Below, in pieces: positions 31,906-39,868 of a DNA stretch of 64,000 bases. The stretch spans positions 18,116 to 82,115 of the forward strand of contig CAZDEO010000012.1 of assembly GCA_964504445.1 (NCBI GenBank), in the 5' to 3' direction. Numbering within the stretch: the stretch's first letter is position 1; each line of letters begins with the position of its first letter. The stretch is from JACSRF01 sp964504445 (GTDB taxonomy: Bacteria > Chloroflexota > Anaerolineae > Promineifilales > Promineifilaceae). Made by a program: the position numbers and the translations under genes. The notes under the pieces are model-generated. The model was not told the DNA's origin, searched no databases, and saw only the letters and a program-made list of their open reading frames with translations.

Positions 31906-31974
31906 GTTTTTCTTCTTAATCCCTGTTTCAAGTATATGATTGATAATAAGTAGGGCAATCAGCGTCTTTTCGCC

Positions 31975-32002
31975 CTGCCAGATGGCAGTTTCCCGCTATA
32001 AT
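31975..32002 (+). promoter_or_regulatory. Putative promoter for the LCP gene
   Basis: CTGCCA (31975-31980), 16-bp spacer, perfect TATAAT (31997-32002), 84 bp before the start codon. The 308-bp divergent gap 31779-32086 otherwise holds the moaA promoter and leader, and no gene. Confidence 0.5.
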
Positions 32003-32086
32003 CAGCCGCTAGTCTCATTTGTGCTGGGGCCAGTCAGGCTAACATGCTGGCTGCTGCCCTGATGCGCGACAAGGAGTAAGGACATT

Positions 32087-33154
32087 TTGAAGAAATCACA
32101 ACCTCTACTACCCAACTGGTTAAGCCTGGCATTATCCATTGCTTTTGTATTTTCTAGCATTGCCGTCATCATCTTTGCTTATCTCACGTTCAACATTATT
32201 TGGAATCGCCCGGTCAATCCGGTGGAAGCAGCGGCCGTCCAGGTCGCTAGCATTGGCCTGGAGATGGAGCAAGAAGGGCCAGCTCCCGTACCCACGCTAT
32301 TGGCTGGACAGCCCACACCCACCCTCATTCCTACTCGAGAAGGCATGGTAGATTCCAATCGCATTAACATCTTGATGATGGGCATTGACCGCCGTCCTGG
32401 TGAACCTTTTATCTCTCGCACGGATTCCATCATGATCATTTCTGTTAATCCGGACACGGAGAAAATTTCCATTTTGTCGGTGCCGCGTGATTTGTATGTG
32501 GTGATTCCGGGACGCGGTCGGGACCGGATTAATACCGCTTTTGTTTACGGCTCGACGGGAAACAACCCGGCGGGAGGCGCGGAGTTAGCCAAGCAAACGG
32601 TGGAATACAATTTAGGGATTCCCATTGATCATTATATTTTGGTAGACTTTAGTGCGGTGATCCAAGGCATAGACGCGCTGGGGGGCATTGACGTGTATGT
32701 GCCTTATGACATTTACGACCCCAATTTTCCTGACATGAATTATGGCTACGATCCGCTATACATTCCCGCTGGCCAACAGCATTTTGATGGTTTGATGGCG
32801 CTGAAGTATGCGCGTACGCGCCATGCAGACAATGATTTTTACAGAGCCCAGCGCCAACAACAGGTCGTGTTGGCGGCCCGTGACAAGGCGCTTGGTTTAG
32901 GAATCGGAGGGTTGATTACCCGGGCGCCGGTGTTGTATCAGCAGTTAGAGCAGGGCATTCGCACAGACTTGACGCTGGACGAAATTATGCGTATTGCCAC
33001 GACAGTCAGTCAGGTTCCGGACGAAAATATCCGCAATGAGGTGATTGATAGCAATTATGTAACCGGCCACACGACAGAACAGGGGGCCAGCGTGTTGATT
33101 TTGAATAATGAGAAAGCGGCCGCTTTAATTGAAAACTTGTTTTATGGGGATTAG
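32087..33154 (+). CDS. LytR-CpsA-Psr (LCP) family cell-envelope ligase
   Basis: 355 residues. After an N-terminal membrane segment (LALSIAFVFSSIAVIIFAYLTF) comes the LCP domain. It shows NILMMGIDRRPGEPFISRTDSIMII, ISILSVPRDLYVVIPGRGRDRINTAFVYG and DGLMALKYARTRHADNDFYRAQRQQ, including the conserved Asp and Arg residues that bind polyprenyl pyrophosphate. LCP enzymes attach glycopolymers to peptidoglycan or surface proteins. The start is TTG with AAGGAGTAAGG upstream. Confidence 0.93.
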   Translation: MKKSQPLLPNWLSLALSIAFVFSSIAVIIFAYLTFNIIWNRPVNPVEAAAVQVASIGLEMEQEGPAPVPTLLAGQPTPTLIPTREGMVDSNRINILMMGIDRRPGEPFISRTDSIMIISVNPDTEKISILSVPRDLYVVIPGRGRDRINTAFVYGSTGNNPAGGAELAKQTVEYNLGIPIDHYILVDFSAVIQGIDALGGIDVYVPYDIYDPNFPDMNYGYDPLYIPAGQQHFDGLMALKYARTRHADNDFYRAQRQQQVVLAARDKALGLGIGGLITRAPVLYQQLEQGIRTDLTLDEIMRIATTVSQVPDENIRNEVIDSNYVTGHTTEQGASVLILNNEKAAALIENLFYGD

Positions 33155-33282
33155 GAATTGGAGAGTGGAATCCGTTACCTCAAGCCTGCCGCACATTATC
33201 CGCGGGCAGTTTCTAAAGGTAGTACCAAAGAAATACCGCTTACGGACAACGGATTAGGTACCAATTACCAAAGAGGTAGAAG

Positions 33283-35154
33283 ATGACTCGTGAGGAATTT
33301 CGGCAGCGATTGGGGGAAAAGCCGCTGTTGGTGGATGGGGCCATGGGCACGGTATTGCACGGCCGGGGCATTGCCATTGACGAATGTTTTGATGCGCTAA
33401 ACATCCGCCAACCCGCCTTGGTAGCAGAAATTCACCGCGCTTACATTGACGCAGGGGCAGATATTATCGAAACCAACAGCTTCGGCTCTAACCGCTTCAA
33501 GCTGGCGGAGCATGGGCTGGAGGAGCAGGTACGGGAAATTAACCAGGCCGCCGTGCAAGTGGCGCGGCGCGTCATTGATAGCTCTTACAAGCCGGTGCTG
33601 CTGGCCGGGTCGGTAGGGCCGCTGGGGGTGCGCCTGGTTCCCCTGGGCCGGGTGACGGTGGAGGAAGCCCGGGCTGCTTTTGTGGAGCAAATTGAGGCGC
33701 TGGTGCAGGCGGGACCGCAGGGTGTAGATTTGTTGATTATTGAGACGATGTCTAGCGCGGTGGAGGTGGAAACGGCCGTTGCCGCTGCCCGCGCCATTGC
33801 CCCAGACCTACCCATCGTTACCAACATGACCTTTAGCCGCGACGACCGCACCATGCTGGGCCTGAAGCCCGACGACGTGGCGACCCGGCTGGCGGCGCTA
33901 GACGTGGACGTGATCGGTGTCAATTGCAGCAGCGGCCCAGCTCAGGTGTTGCGCCTCATTTCCGTCATGCGCCGCGTTGCCCCAGACAAGCTGATTGCGG
34001 CCGTGCCCAACGCTGGTTTTCCGGAGCAGTTGGCGCGGGGGCGGGTGATGTACCCGGCCACGCCGGCTTATTTTGCCGACTATGCCCGCGCTTTTGTGGA
34101 AGCGGGGGCCAGCCTGATTGGCGGCTGCTGTGGCACCAATGCTGCGCATATTGCCGCCATGCGCCAGGCCCTGGATGTGCCCACCCCTAGCGCCATTCCT
34201 TTGCCGCGGGTTTTGGTGTTGGAACGGCCCCAGCATGCAAAGGGGACGGCCGTTGCCGACGAACCCACCCAACTGGCTGAAGCGCTGCAGAACGGCCGTT
34301 TTGTGGCCACCGTGGAAATGAGTCCCCCTAAAGGCGTGGCCAGCCAGCGCCTGCTAGAAGGCGCCCACATGCTGCAAGAAGCCGGGGCCAACTTCCTCAA
34401 CATCGCCGACAGCCCCCTGGCCCGTATGCGTATGAGCGCCTGGGCCGCCGCCTACCTGGTGCAAAAAGAAGTCGGCCTAGAAGCCGTCCTTCACTTTCCC
34501 ACGCGGGGGCGTAACCTGTTACGCATTCAGGGGGATTTGTTGGCAGCCCACGCCCTGGGCATTCGCAACCTCTTTGTGGTCATGGGCGACCCCACGCGCA
34601 TTGGGGACTTCCCCGAAGCGATGGACAGCTACGACATTGTGCCCACCGGCCTCATTCAGCTTATCAAGCAGCAGTTTAACACCGGCGTGGACAAATCTGG
34701 GGAATCCATAGACCAGCCCACGAATTTTTTCGTGGGCTGCGCCCTGAACCTGACCCCCAGCGACGTGGCGCGGGAGATGAAGCTGCTGCGCAAGAAAATA
34801 CAAAGCGGGGCCGACTTTGCCCTGACCCAGCCCATTTTTGATCCCGAAGCGGCAAAATCTTTCATTGCCCAGTACCAAGAAACGTATCAGGAGCCAATTT
34901 TGCCCATCATTGCCGGCATTAAGCCGCTGTTTAACAGCCGCAATGCGGAGTTTTTGCACAATGAGGTGCCGGGCATGGTTATTCCTGACCTGCTGCGACA
35001 GCGTATGCGCGAGACGGAAACGCCACAAGAGGAAGGGGTGCGCATTGCCCAGGAGATATTGACAGCCATGCGACCGGTGGTTCAGGGTGTGTACATGATG
35101 CCCGCCTTTGGCCGCTATGATCTAGTAGCGGATGTGTTGGATGTACTCTCTTGA
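33283..35154 (+). CDS. Bifunctional homocysteine S-methyltransferase / methylenetetrahydrofolate reductase
   Basis: 623 residues in two enzymes. The N-terminal half (about 1-300) is a zinc-dependent homocysteine S-methyltransferase: LLVDGAMGTVLHGRG at the start, DADIIETNSFGSN-like AGADIIETNSFGSNRFKL, zinc Cys in GVNCSSGP and the Cys pair in IGGCCGTNAAHI. The C-terminal half (about 330-620) is a MetF-type reductase: VATVEMSPPKG, RIQGDLLAAHALGIRNLFVVMGDP and GADFALTQPIFDPEAAKSF. It couples methyl-THF formation and methionine synthesis. I did not recognise a SAM riboswitch in the 128-bp upstream gap. A strong terminator follows. Confidence 0.95.
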   Translation: MTREEFRQRLGEKPLLVDGAMGTVLHGRGIAIDECFDALNIRQPALVAEIHRAYIDAGADIIETNSFGSNRFKLAEHGLEEQVREINQAAVQVARRVIDSSYKPVLLAGSVGPLGVRLVPLGRVTVEEARAAFVEQIEALVQAGPQGVDLLIIETMSSAVEVETAVAAARAIAPDLPIVTNMTFSRDDRTMLGLKPDDVATRLAALDVDVIGVNCSSGPAQVLRLISVMRRVAPDKLIAAVPNAGFPEQLARGRVMYPATPAYFADYARAFVEAGASLIGGCCGTNAAHIAAMRQALDVPTPSAIPLPRVLVLERPQHAKGTAVADEPTQLAEALQNGRFVATVEMSPPKGVASQRLLEGAHMLQEAGANFLNIADSPLARMRMSAWAAAYLVQKEVGLEAVLHFPTRGRNLLRIQGDLLAAHALGIRNLFVVMGDPTRIGDFPEAMDSYDIVPTGLIQLIKQQFNTGVDKSGESIDQPTNFFVGCALNLTPSDVAREMKLLRKKIQSGADFALTQPIFDPEAAKSFIAQYQETYQEPILPIIAGIKPLFNSRNAEFLHNEVPGMVIPDLLRQRMRETETPQEEGVRIAQEILTAMRPVVQGVYMMPAFGRYDLVADVLDVLS

Positions 35155-35184
35155 TGGCGTGAGTTTGTGTGCATCACGGAGATT

Positions 35185-35219
35185 AAAAAAGCCTGCTGAA
35201 TTTTCCAGCAGGCTTTTTT
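35185..35219 (+). terminator. Rho-independent terminator
   Basis: AAAAAAGCCTGCTG, loop AATTTTC, CAGCAGGCTTTTTT: a GC-rich stem with A and T runs on either side, so it can also serve the convergent LamG gene. Confidence 0.93.
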
Positions 35220-35241
35220 GTGCAAGGGGTGGCGTGGATGG

Positions 35242-37563
35242 CTAGATGGCCTGGCGCTGTTTTTTGCGGCGCAGCATGAGCAGGCCGCCGGTGGCTACTA
35301 GCAGCACGCTGCTGGCAAGCAGGCTGGCCCACCAGCCGCTTTGCTGGGCAGTGATGGTTTGCAGGGAAACGGCCGTTGGCGTTTCCTCACTGGTCAGCAT
35401 AAAGGGGGAGAAGTCGGTGACGCCCGTCACTTGCAGTTGGTATGGCTCGGTGATGCATTGACGGCCGTCTGTGCCAAAGCTGTTATCCCGCGTTAACGTA
35501 TCCCAACTGCTGCCATTCCAGTGGAAGGCGTTGAGCGTGCTACAGTCATTGCTACTCAATTCACTGCTTAGGAAAGAGAAGGTGAGAATTGAGCCGGGGT
35601 CACTGTTGCTGGAATCGGGGGAATTATCGGGCGCAATGTCGATGCAACGTTGCACCGTTTGCTCCGGGCCGCCAGCGGTGCAGTTTGCCAGGGCACGCAC
35701 GCGCACGGTGGTGCCGCCCAGGTCAAAGCTATTGCCGTCAATGGTGATGGGGCCATAGTTGCCGTCGGCGAAGAATTGCACCGGGGCGCTGCCGTCTACC
35801 GCCTGCCTTTGCTCTAGCGTCCCTGCGTTTGCCAATGTGCCCAGGTTGAACCAGAGGCCATCGGCACGCAGGCTGCCGCCGCTGTTGACGGTGAGGGTGG
35901 CGCCGGTGGCGATGAGGACGCTGTTGGCGATACGGCCGTCGCTAATTTCTGGCGGGTTGCTGGCCGGGTAGTTGTATATCCCCACATTGTCCGCGGCGGT
36001 GGGCGCGGCGTAGCGGCTCCAGTTAGCGCCGTCGGCCCAATCGCTACTCTGGCTGCCGATCCAGGTGTTGAAAGCGGTCGAAGCGACCCAATCGTTGGCG
36101 GGGTCCATGTTGGTCATGGTTCCGTGGTGGGAGGAAACGGCCGTGTCATACACCGTCGTCACTGTACCATCATTCTCCTGGTCAAAGCGGTAGTAGGCGG
36201 CCAGGCCGCTTGTATTGTGGGCCAGGGTGCGGAATATGTTTTCCTGGATGGCGGCGGCGCTACGGGCGCTGTCCCACAGGCGCAGTTCGTCCAGTTGCCC
36301 CTCAAAGCCAGAACCGATGAGCAAATCGGCGTCGCTGGCGGTGCTGCCGCTGGAGACGCTGCCCACCAGAGCCCCATTCTTGTAGGCGTTCAGATTGCTG
36401 CCGTCATGGACCAGGGCAATGTGCGCCCATTCGCCGCTGGCATAGGGGATGCCGACGCGGTCTTCATCGCCGTCGTTGTTGTAGAGCCAGAGGCGGTCTG
36501 CGCCGCCAATGTCGGCACGGGCGATGCCCCAATGGGCATTGCCAATGAGAATGTCGCCATCAGCCGCGTTGGTTACTGATGCGGCGGAACCGGTGGGAGA
36601 GGCCCAGAGTTCGGCCGTTTTGGCGCTGGCCCAACTGCCGCCCAAAATGGTGCTGGCATTGACATTCAGCGCCACGACATCATCCCCACCAGCAAAAGCC
36701 AACGCATTGCGCGGCCCGGCAAAAGCGCCAGATGTGACCCATTGTGGGGGAATATTGTCTGTTCCAGGATATGGTGGGGAATTGTTTGCGCCGTCTAGTA
36801 AAGTGCCGTTATGATTATTACCAGAGTTGTCAGTGAGGATTGTGCCACTGCCATCAGACATTTGGTAATAAGCAGCTAAACCCGTTTGCGGTGTTAACGT
36901 GGAGTACATATCTTGACGGATTTGATCGCTTGTACGGGCAATGTTCCAGATCCGAACTTCATCAATGTGTCCTTCAAAAGTAAAATTTCTGTTTGTATCA
37001 TTGATGATGATACCCCCGATGTAGAGAGTAGGTTGTGCTCCAGTGTTTGGTAGCTCGGTGGCACCACTGGCGATCTGGCTAATCAGAAGACCATTTTTAT
37101 AGGCAGATAAGATGTTATTGTCATGTACTAAAGCAATGTGCGTCCATTCTCCAACTGTGTATGGAATGCCGATTGCGTCATAATTACCATCATAATTCCA
37201 GATCCAAATACGATCTTGCCCTCCGACTACTCCCTGCGATATGCCCCACCAACGGGGACGATCGCCAAAAATATTGTCACAGCGAGCAACATCGACAGGC
37301 GCTAGACAATAAGGCACCCCAGTAGGTTTAACCCATAAGCTAACCGTTTTCGTTTCCGTCCAGGTATGAGTTTCCATAATTGTGAGTGTTTCATCAAGAA
37401 TCACAAGATCGCTATCATTGAACTCCAGGGCGTAGTCACCGGCGAAGGCGTGGGCGGGAGGAACCGGTATGTAGATAAACAGGGCAAGCAGCATGCTAAA
37501 AGCGAATAGGCTGCTGGCGAGAAGAATGGGGAGGCGGGAGGGTTTGGTCGTTATCATAATCAA
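35242..37563 (-). CDS. Large surface protein with two LamG domains and C-terminal membrane anchor
   Basis: 773 residues. Signal peptide with a hydrophobic core and AHA cleavage region (about residue 39). Two LamG/concanavalin-like domains (about 40-245 and 285-480) share VSLWVKPTG / AELWASPTG, GEWTHIALVHDNNILSAYKNG / GEWAHIALVHDGSNLNAYKNG and EVRIWNIART / ELRLWDSARS. A beta-rich region follows, then a C-terminal hydrophobic helix (WWASLLASSVLLVATGGLLM) and basic tail RRKKQRQAI. That tripartite end resembles sorting or anchoring tails, but no LPXTG or PEP motif is seen. It is the last gene after the biosynthetic cluster. Confidence 0.87.
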   Translation of the reverse strand: MIMITTKPSRLPILLASSLFAFSMLLALFIYIPVPPAHAFAGDYALEFNDSDLVILDETLTIMETHTWTETKTVSLWVKPTGVPYCLAPVDVARCDNIFGDRPRWWGISQGVVGGQDRIWIWNYDGNYDAIGIPYTVGEWTHIALVHDNNILSAYKNGLLISQIASGATELPNTGAQPTLYIGGIIINDTNRNFTFEGHIDEVRIWNIARTSDQIRQDMYSTLTPQTGLAAYYQMSDGSGTILTDNSGNNHNGTLLDGANNSPPYPGTDNIPPQWVTSGAFAGPRNALAFAGGDDVVALNVNASTILGGSWASAKTAELWASPTGSAASVTNAADGDILIGNAHWGIARADIGGADRLWLYNNDGDEDRVGIPYASGEWAHIALVHDGSNLNAYKNGALVGSVSSGSTASDADLLIGSGFEGQLDELRLWDSARSAAAIQENIFRTLAHNTSGLAAYYRFDQENDGTVTTVYDTAVSSHHGTMTNMDPANDWVASTAFNTWIGSQSSDWADGANWSRYAAPTAADNVGIYNYPASNPPEISDGRIANSVLIATGATLTVNSGGSLRADGLWFNLGTLANAGTLEQRQAVDGSAPVQFFADGNYGPITIDGNSFDLGGTTVRVRALANCTAGGPEQTVQRCIDIAPDNSPDSSNSDPGSILTFSFLSSELSSNDCSTLNAFHWNGSSWDTLTRDNSFGTDGRQCITEPYQLQVTGVTDFSPFMLTSEETPTAVSLQTITAQQSGWWASLLASSVLLVATGGLLMLRRKKQRQAI

Positions 37564-37667
37564 TCACACTCTTTATGGAAAGGGAATGTTATGCCGCTGT
37601 ACAGATAGGCATTATCAGCACCGGGCATGGTTCACTGTAAGGCAAAATCATCTTTACAAATTTATCC

Positions 37668-37721
37668 GTAGCCGCGATTTCCAATCGCGCCAGAGTAAAC
37701 GCGATTGGAAATCGCGGCTAC
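37668..37721. repeat. Perfect 22-bp inverted repeat
   Basis: The arm at 37668-37689 starts GTAGCCGCGATTTCC, and its exact reverse complement lies at 37700-37721; the loop is 10 nt. It sits between the acyltransferase and the LamG gene. The length and perfection suggest a dispersed hairpin element rather than a plain terminator. Confidence 0.85.
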
Positions 37722-37768
37722 TATGAGTTTATGGTTGACTTATTGCGAACTGGCTTAAGGTGGGAAAG

Positions 37769-38818
37769 TTAGCCAAAAATGTAGGGGTACACAGGGCGTA
37801 TGCTTTTACTGCGTGCCAGCTTTTCCATTGCTGCTAGGGGAATGACCATGCCTAAAATGAACATGAGCAGCATGATGAGCAGCGGTAGTTGCAGCGCGGC
37901 AGGCGCCAGGCTGGTAAGGATGAAGAGTAAAAAGTCTATAAGCGGGAAGTGGATGAGGTAGAGGCCGTAGGAGCGTTTGCCGACCAGCTCGGCGCGGCGC
38001 ACCTGGGGGATGCTGTTGCGGGAGATGAGGGGGGTGTAGAGGAGGCCAACGGCCGCAGCCACGTATTGTATGATGGGTAGCCAAATAACGTCGTAGGCGT
38101 GAAGCAGGTGGATGCCGAAAAGAAGGAGGATGAGGGCGAGCAACGGCCGTTGCCACCTGACCAACTGCGGATTAACCACCTTCGCATTCATGCTATACAC
38201 CAACCCTAGCGGGAAATAGAGCGCATATTGCGCCAGCGTGCGCCCAATAAGCGGCACATCATCAGGCACCCACCCCGGAAAGCGGAACCCCAAAATGCCC
38301 GGCGCTTCAATATTCATAATCACCAACTGCCCCACCGCTGCCGCCAACAGCAGCAGCGCCCCCCGCCGCCCTCGCGCCCAGCGCACCATAAAGGGCGAAA
38401 CCAGGTAGAAGAAAAACAGCAGCGGCACAAAATCAAACGGCGAACCAATAATTAGCTTTTTAATATACTCCGTGAACGGGTGTACCTCGCCATAATGAAA
38501 AAAAACCTCAACGTACAAAATAACCGACCAAAGCAGGTAAGGCCACAGCAGCCGCTTTAGCGCATTACACACAACCGTCCAAGAAACAGTCGGTGGTTCT
38601 CCTTTGGCCGCATACGCCAAAAACGCGCCGGAAATAAACAGAAAGAGGGGCACGGCGTAAATGCCCAGCTCGTAGAAGGGAGTCACAATGGCGGCGCCCA
38701 CACCCGAGAGCGGCGCATACCCGGCGCGGACAACGGCCATATTGGTCAGGTCAATGGCGTGGTGGATGACAACTAGAAGAATGGCGGTGCCTCGTAAGGC
38801 GGCGAATTGGCGGTTCAT
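37769..38818 (-). CDS. Acyltransferase 3 family membrane protein
   Basis: 349 residues with about ten membrane segments, of the OafA/acyltransferase-3 type that modifies sugars or lipids from the cytoplasmic membrane. The start MNRQFAALRGTAILLVVIHHAIDL carries the conserved Arg-Gly and catalytic His. A second conserved part is FLFISGAFLAYA, and a terminal segment reads YGLYLIHFPLIDFLLF. It follows the nadE-like gene on the same strand, with an 82-bp gap holding a GGTT inverted repeat. Confidence 0.9.
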   Translation of the reverse strand: MNRQFAALRGTAILLVVIHHAIDLTNMAVVRAGYAPLSGVGAAIVTPFYELGIYAVPLFLFISGAFLAYAAKGEPPTVSWTVVCNALKRLLWPYLLWSVILYVEVFFHYGEVHPFTEYIKKLIIGSPFDFVPLLFFFYLVSPFMVRWARGRRGALLLLAAAVGQLVIMNIEAPGILGFRFPGWVPDDVPLIGRTLAQYALYFPLGLVYSMNAKVVNPQLVRWQRPLLALILLLFGIHLLHAYDVIWLPIIQYVAAAVGLLYTPLISRNSIPQVRRAELVGKRSYGLYLIHFPLIDFLLFILTSLAPAALQLPLLIMLLMFILGMVIPLAAMEKLARSKSIRPVYPYIFG

Positions 38819-38846
38819 AGTGAATAGTTTGTGTTCTGGTTGGGTT

Positions 38847-38882
38847 GGTTAGTTGGTTGGTTAGGAAGCGAACCAACTAACC
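38847..38882. repeat. GGTT/AACC inverted repeat
   Basis: GGTTAGTTGGTT (38847-38858) and AACCAACTAACC (38871-38882), with more AACC units to about 38896. It is similar in composition to the hairpin between cas2 and cas4 at 1017-1059. Confidence 0.75.
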
Positions 38883-38900
38883 AGCAAACTAACCAACGAA

Positions 38901-39863
38901 TTACAGTGGTGGCGTGCGTAAATATTCTGTAGTGCGCCGCTTTTGCAAAATGTCGTCGTACACGCGCTGCACCTGCTCCTCGGCTAAATCCATCTCCGCA
39001 GCAACAACGGCCGTCGGAATTCCATTGTCCAACCCATACCAAATCAGATCCATCGTCTCAAAGGGCAGGCGGAAGAAGAACTCTTCCTGGGTGCTGCCCG
39101 CGCTGTACGTGTCTGATGTGGGCGGGCGCGTGCGAATCTCCTCTAAGATGCCCAAATGTTCGGCTAATTGGTATACCTGCGACTTGTACAGGTGGCCGAT
39201 GGGCTTTACGTCCATTGCGCCATCCCCATACTTTACAAAAAAGCCCTGGTCATGCTCGTTGCGCTGGGGCGTGCCAATGACGGCAAAGTCGCGCAGTTCG
39301 GCGTGGTAGTAGAGCATGGCGGCGCGGCTGCGCTGCTTGAAGTTGGTGGCAGCCACAATTTGGCGGAACTGCGCCGGCCGCAGCCGTTTGGTTTCTTCAC
39401 GGCCGTCGGGGGCAATAATGGTGGCGCTAAAGAAGTTGAGGGTGCGCCCTTCCATCAGGCCAGCGGGTAGGGTGATTTTGAGTTTGTAGGTGCTGTCGTA
39501 TTCGGGGAAGATGTCGCGCACGGCCGTATCCCTTCGTTGGTATGCGCCAAAGCCAATCAGCGCCCCGGTCACGTCCTCTACTAGCGGCGTTAAGCCAAAC
39601 TGTTGGCACACGGCGTGCCCCAGGCGGGCGCTATCTGGGCTAGACTCCATTTCCGGCAGCAGCAGCGTTACCAGCCGCTCCGCGCCCAGAGCTTGCACCG
39701 CCAGGGCCAGCACCACCGCCGAGTCAATGCCGCCGCTGACGCCCATAACACCCCCTTTGCGCTTTAGGGTGTCGAAAATATCGTGGCGCATCTTCTCGCA
39801 AATACGCGCCACTTCCGCTTCTGCATCCAGCTTCAAAATGTCACGATGAAATTCTTTACTCAT
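38901..39863 (-). CDS. nadE: NAD synthetase-like ATP-dependent amidotransferase (NadE family)
   Basis: 320 residues with the ATP pyrophosphatase loop VMGVSGGIDSAVVLALA near residue 40, LLLPEMESSPDSARLGHAV, and the family segments FAVIGTPQRNEHDQGFFVKYGDGAMDVKPIGHLYKSQVYQLAEHLG. There is no glutaminase domain, so it would use ammonia or receive it from a partner. It starts 5 bp after AsnB. In this cluster it may act on a carrier-bound or sugar substrate instead of housekeeping NAD synthesis; the sequence cannot decide. Confidence 0.9.
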   Translation of the reverse strand: MSKEFHRDILKLDAEAEVARICEKMRHDIFDTLKRKGGVMGVSGGIDSAVVLALAVQALGAERLVTLLLPEMESSPDSARLGHAVCQQFGLTPLVEDVTGALIGFGAYQRRDTAVRDIFPEYDSTYKLKITLPAGLMEGRTLNFFSATIIAPDGREETKRLRPAQFRQIVAATNFKQRSRAAMLYYHAELRDFAVIGTPQRNEHDQGFFVKYGDGAMDVKPIGHLYKSQVYQLAEHLGILEEIRTRPPTSDTYSAGSTQEEFFFRLPFETMDLIWYGLDNGIPTAVVAAEMDLAEEQVQRVYDDILQKRRTTEYLRTPPL

Positions 39864-39868
39864 AATCT

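Noticed and set aside
33155..33282. SAM or methionine-related riboswitch before the homocysteine methyltransferase gene
   Set aside because: Only a weak hairpin is present; none of the conserved SAM riboswitch core sequences can be seen.
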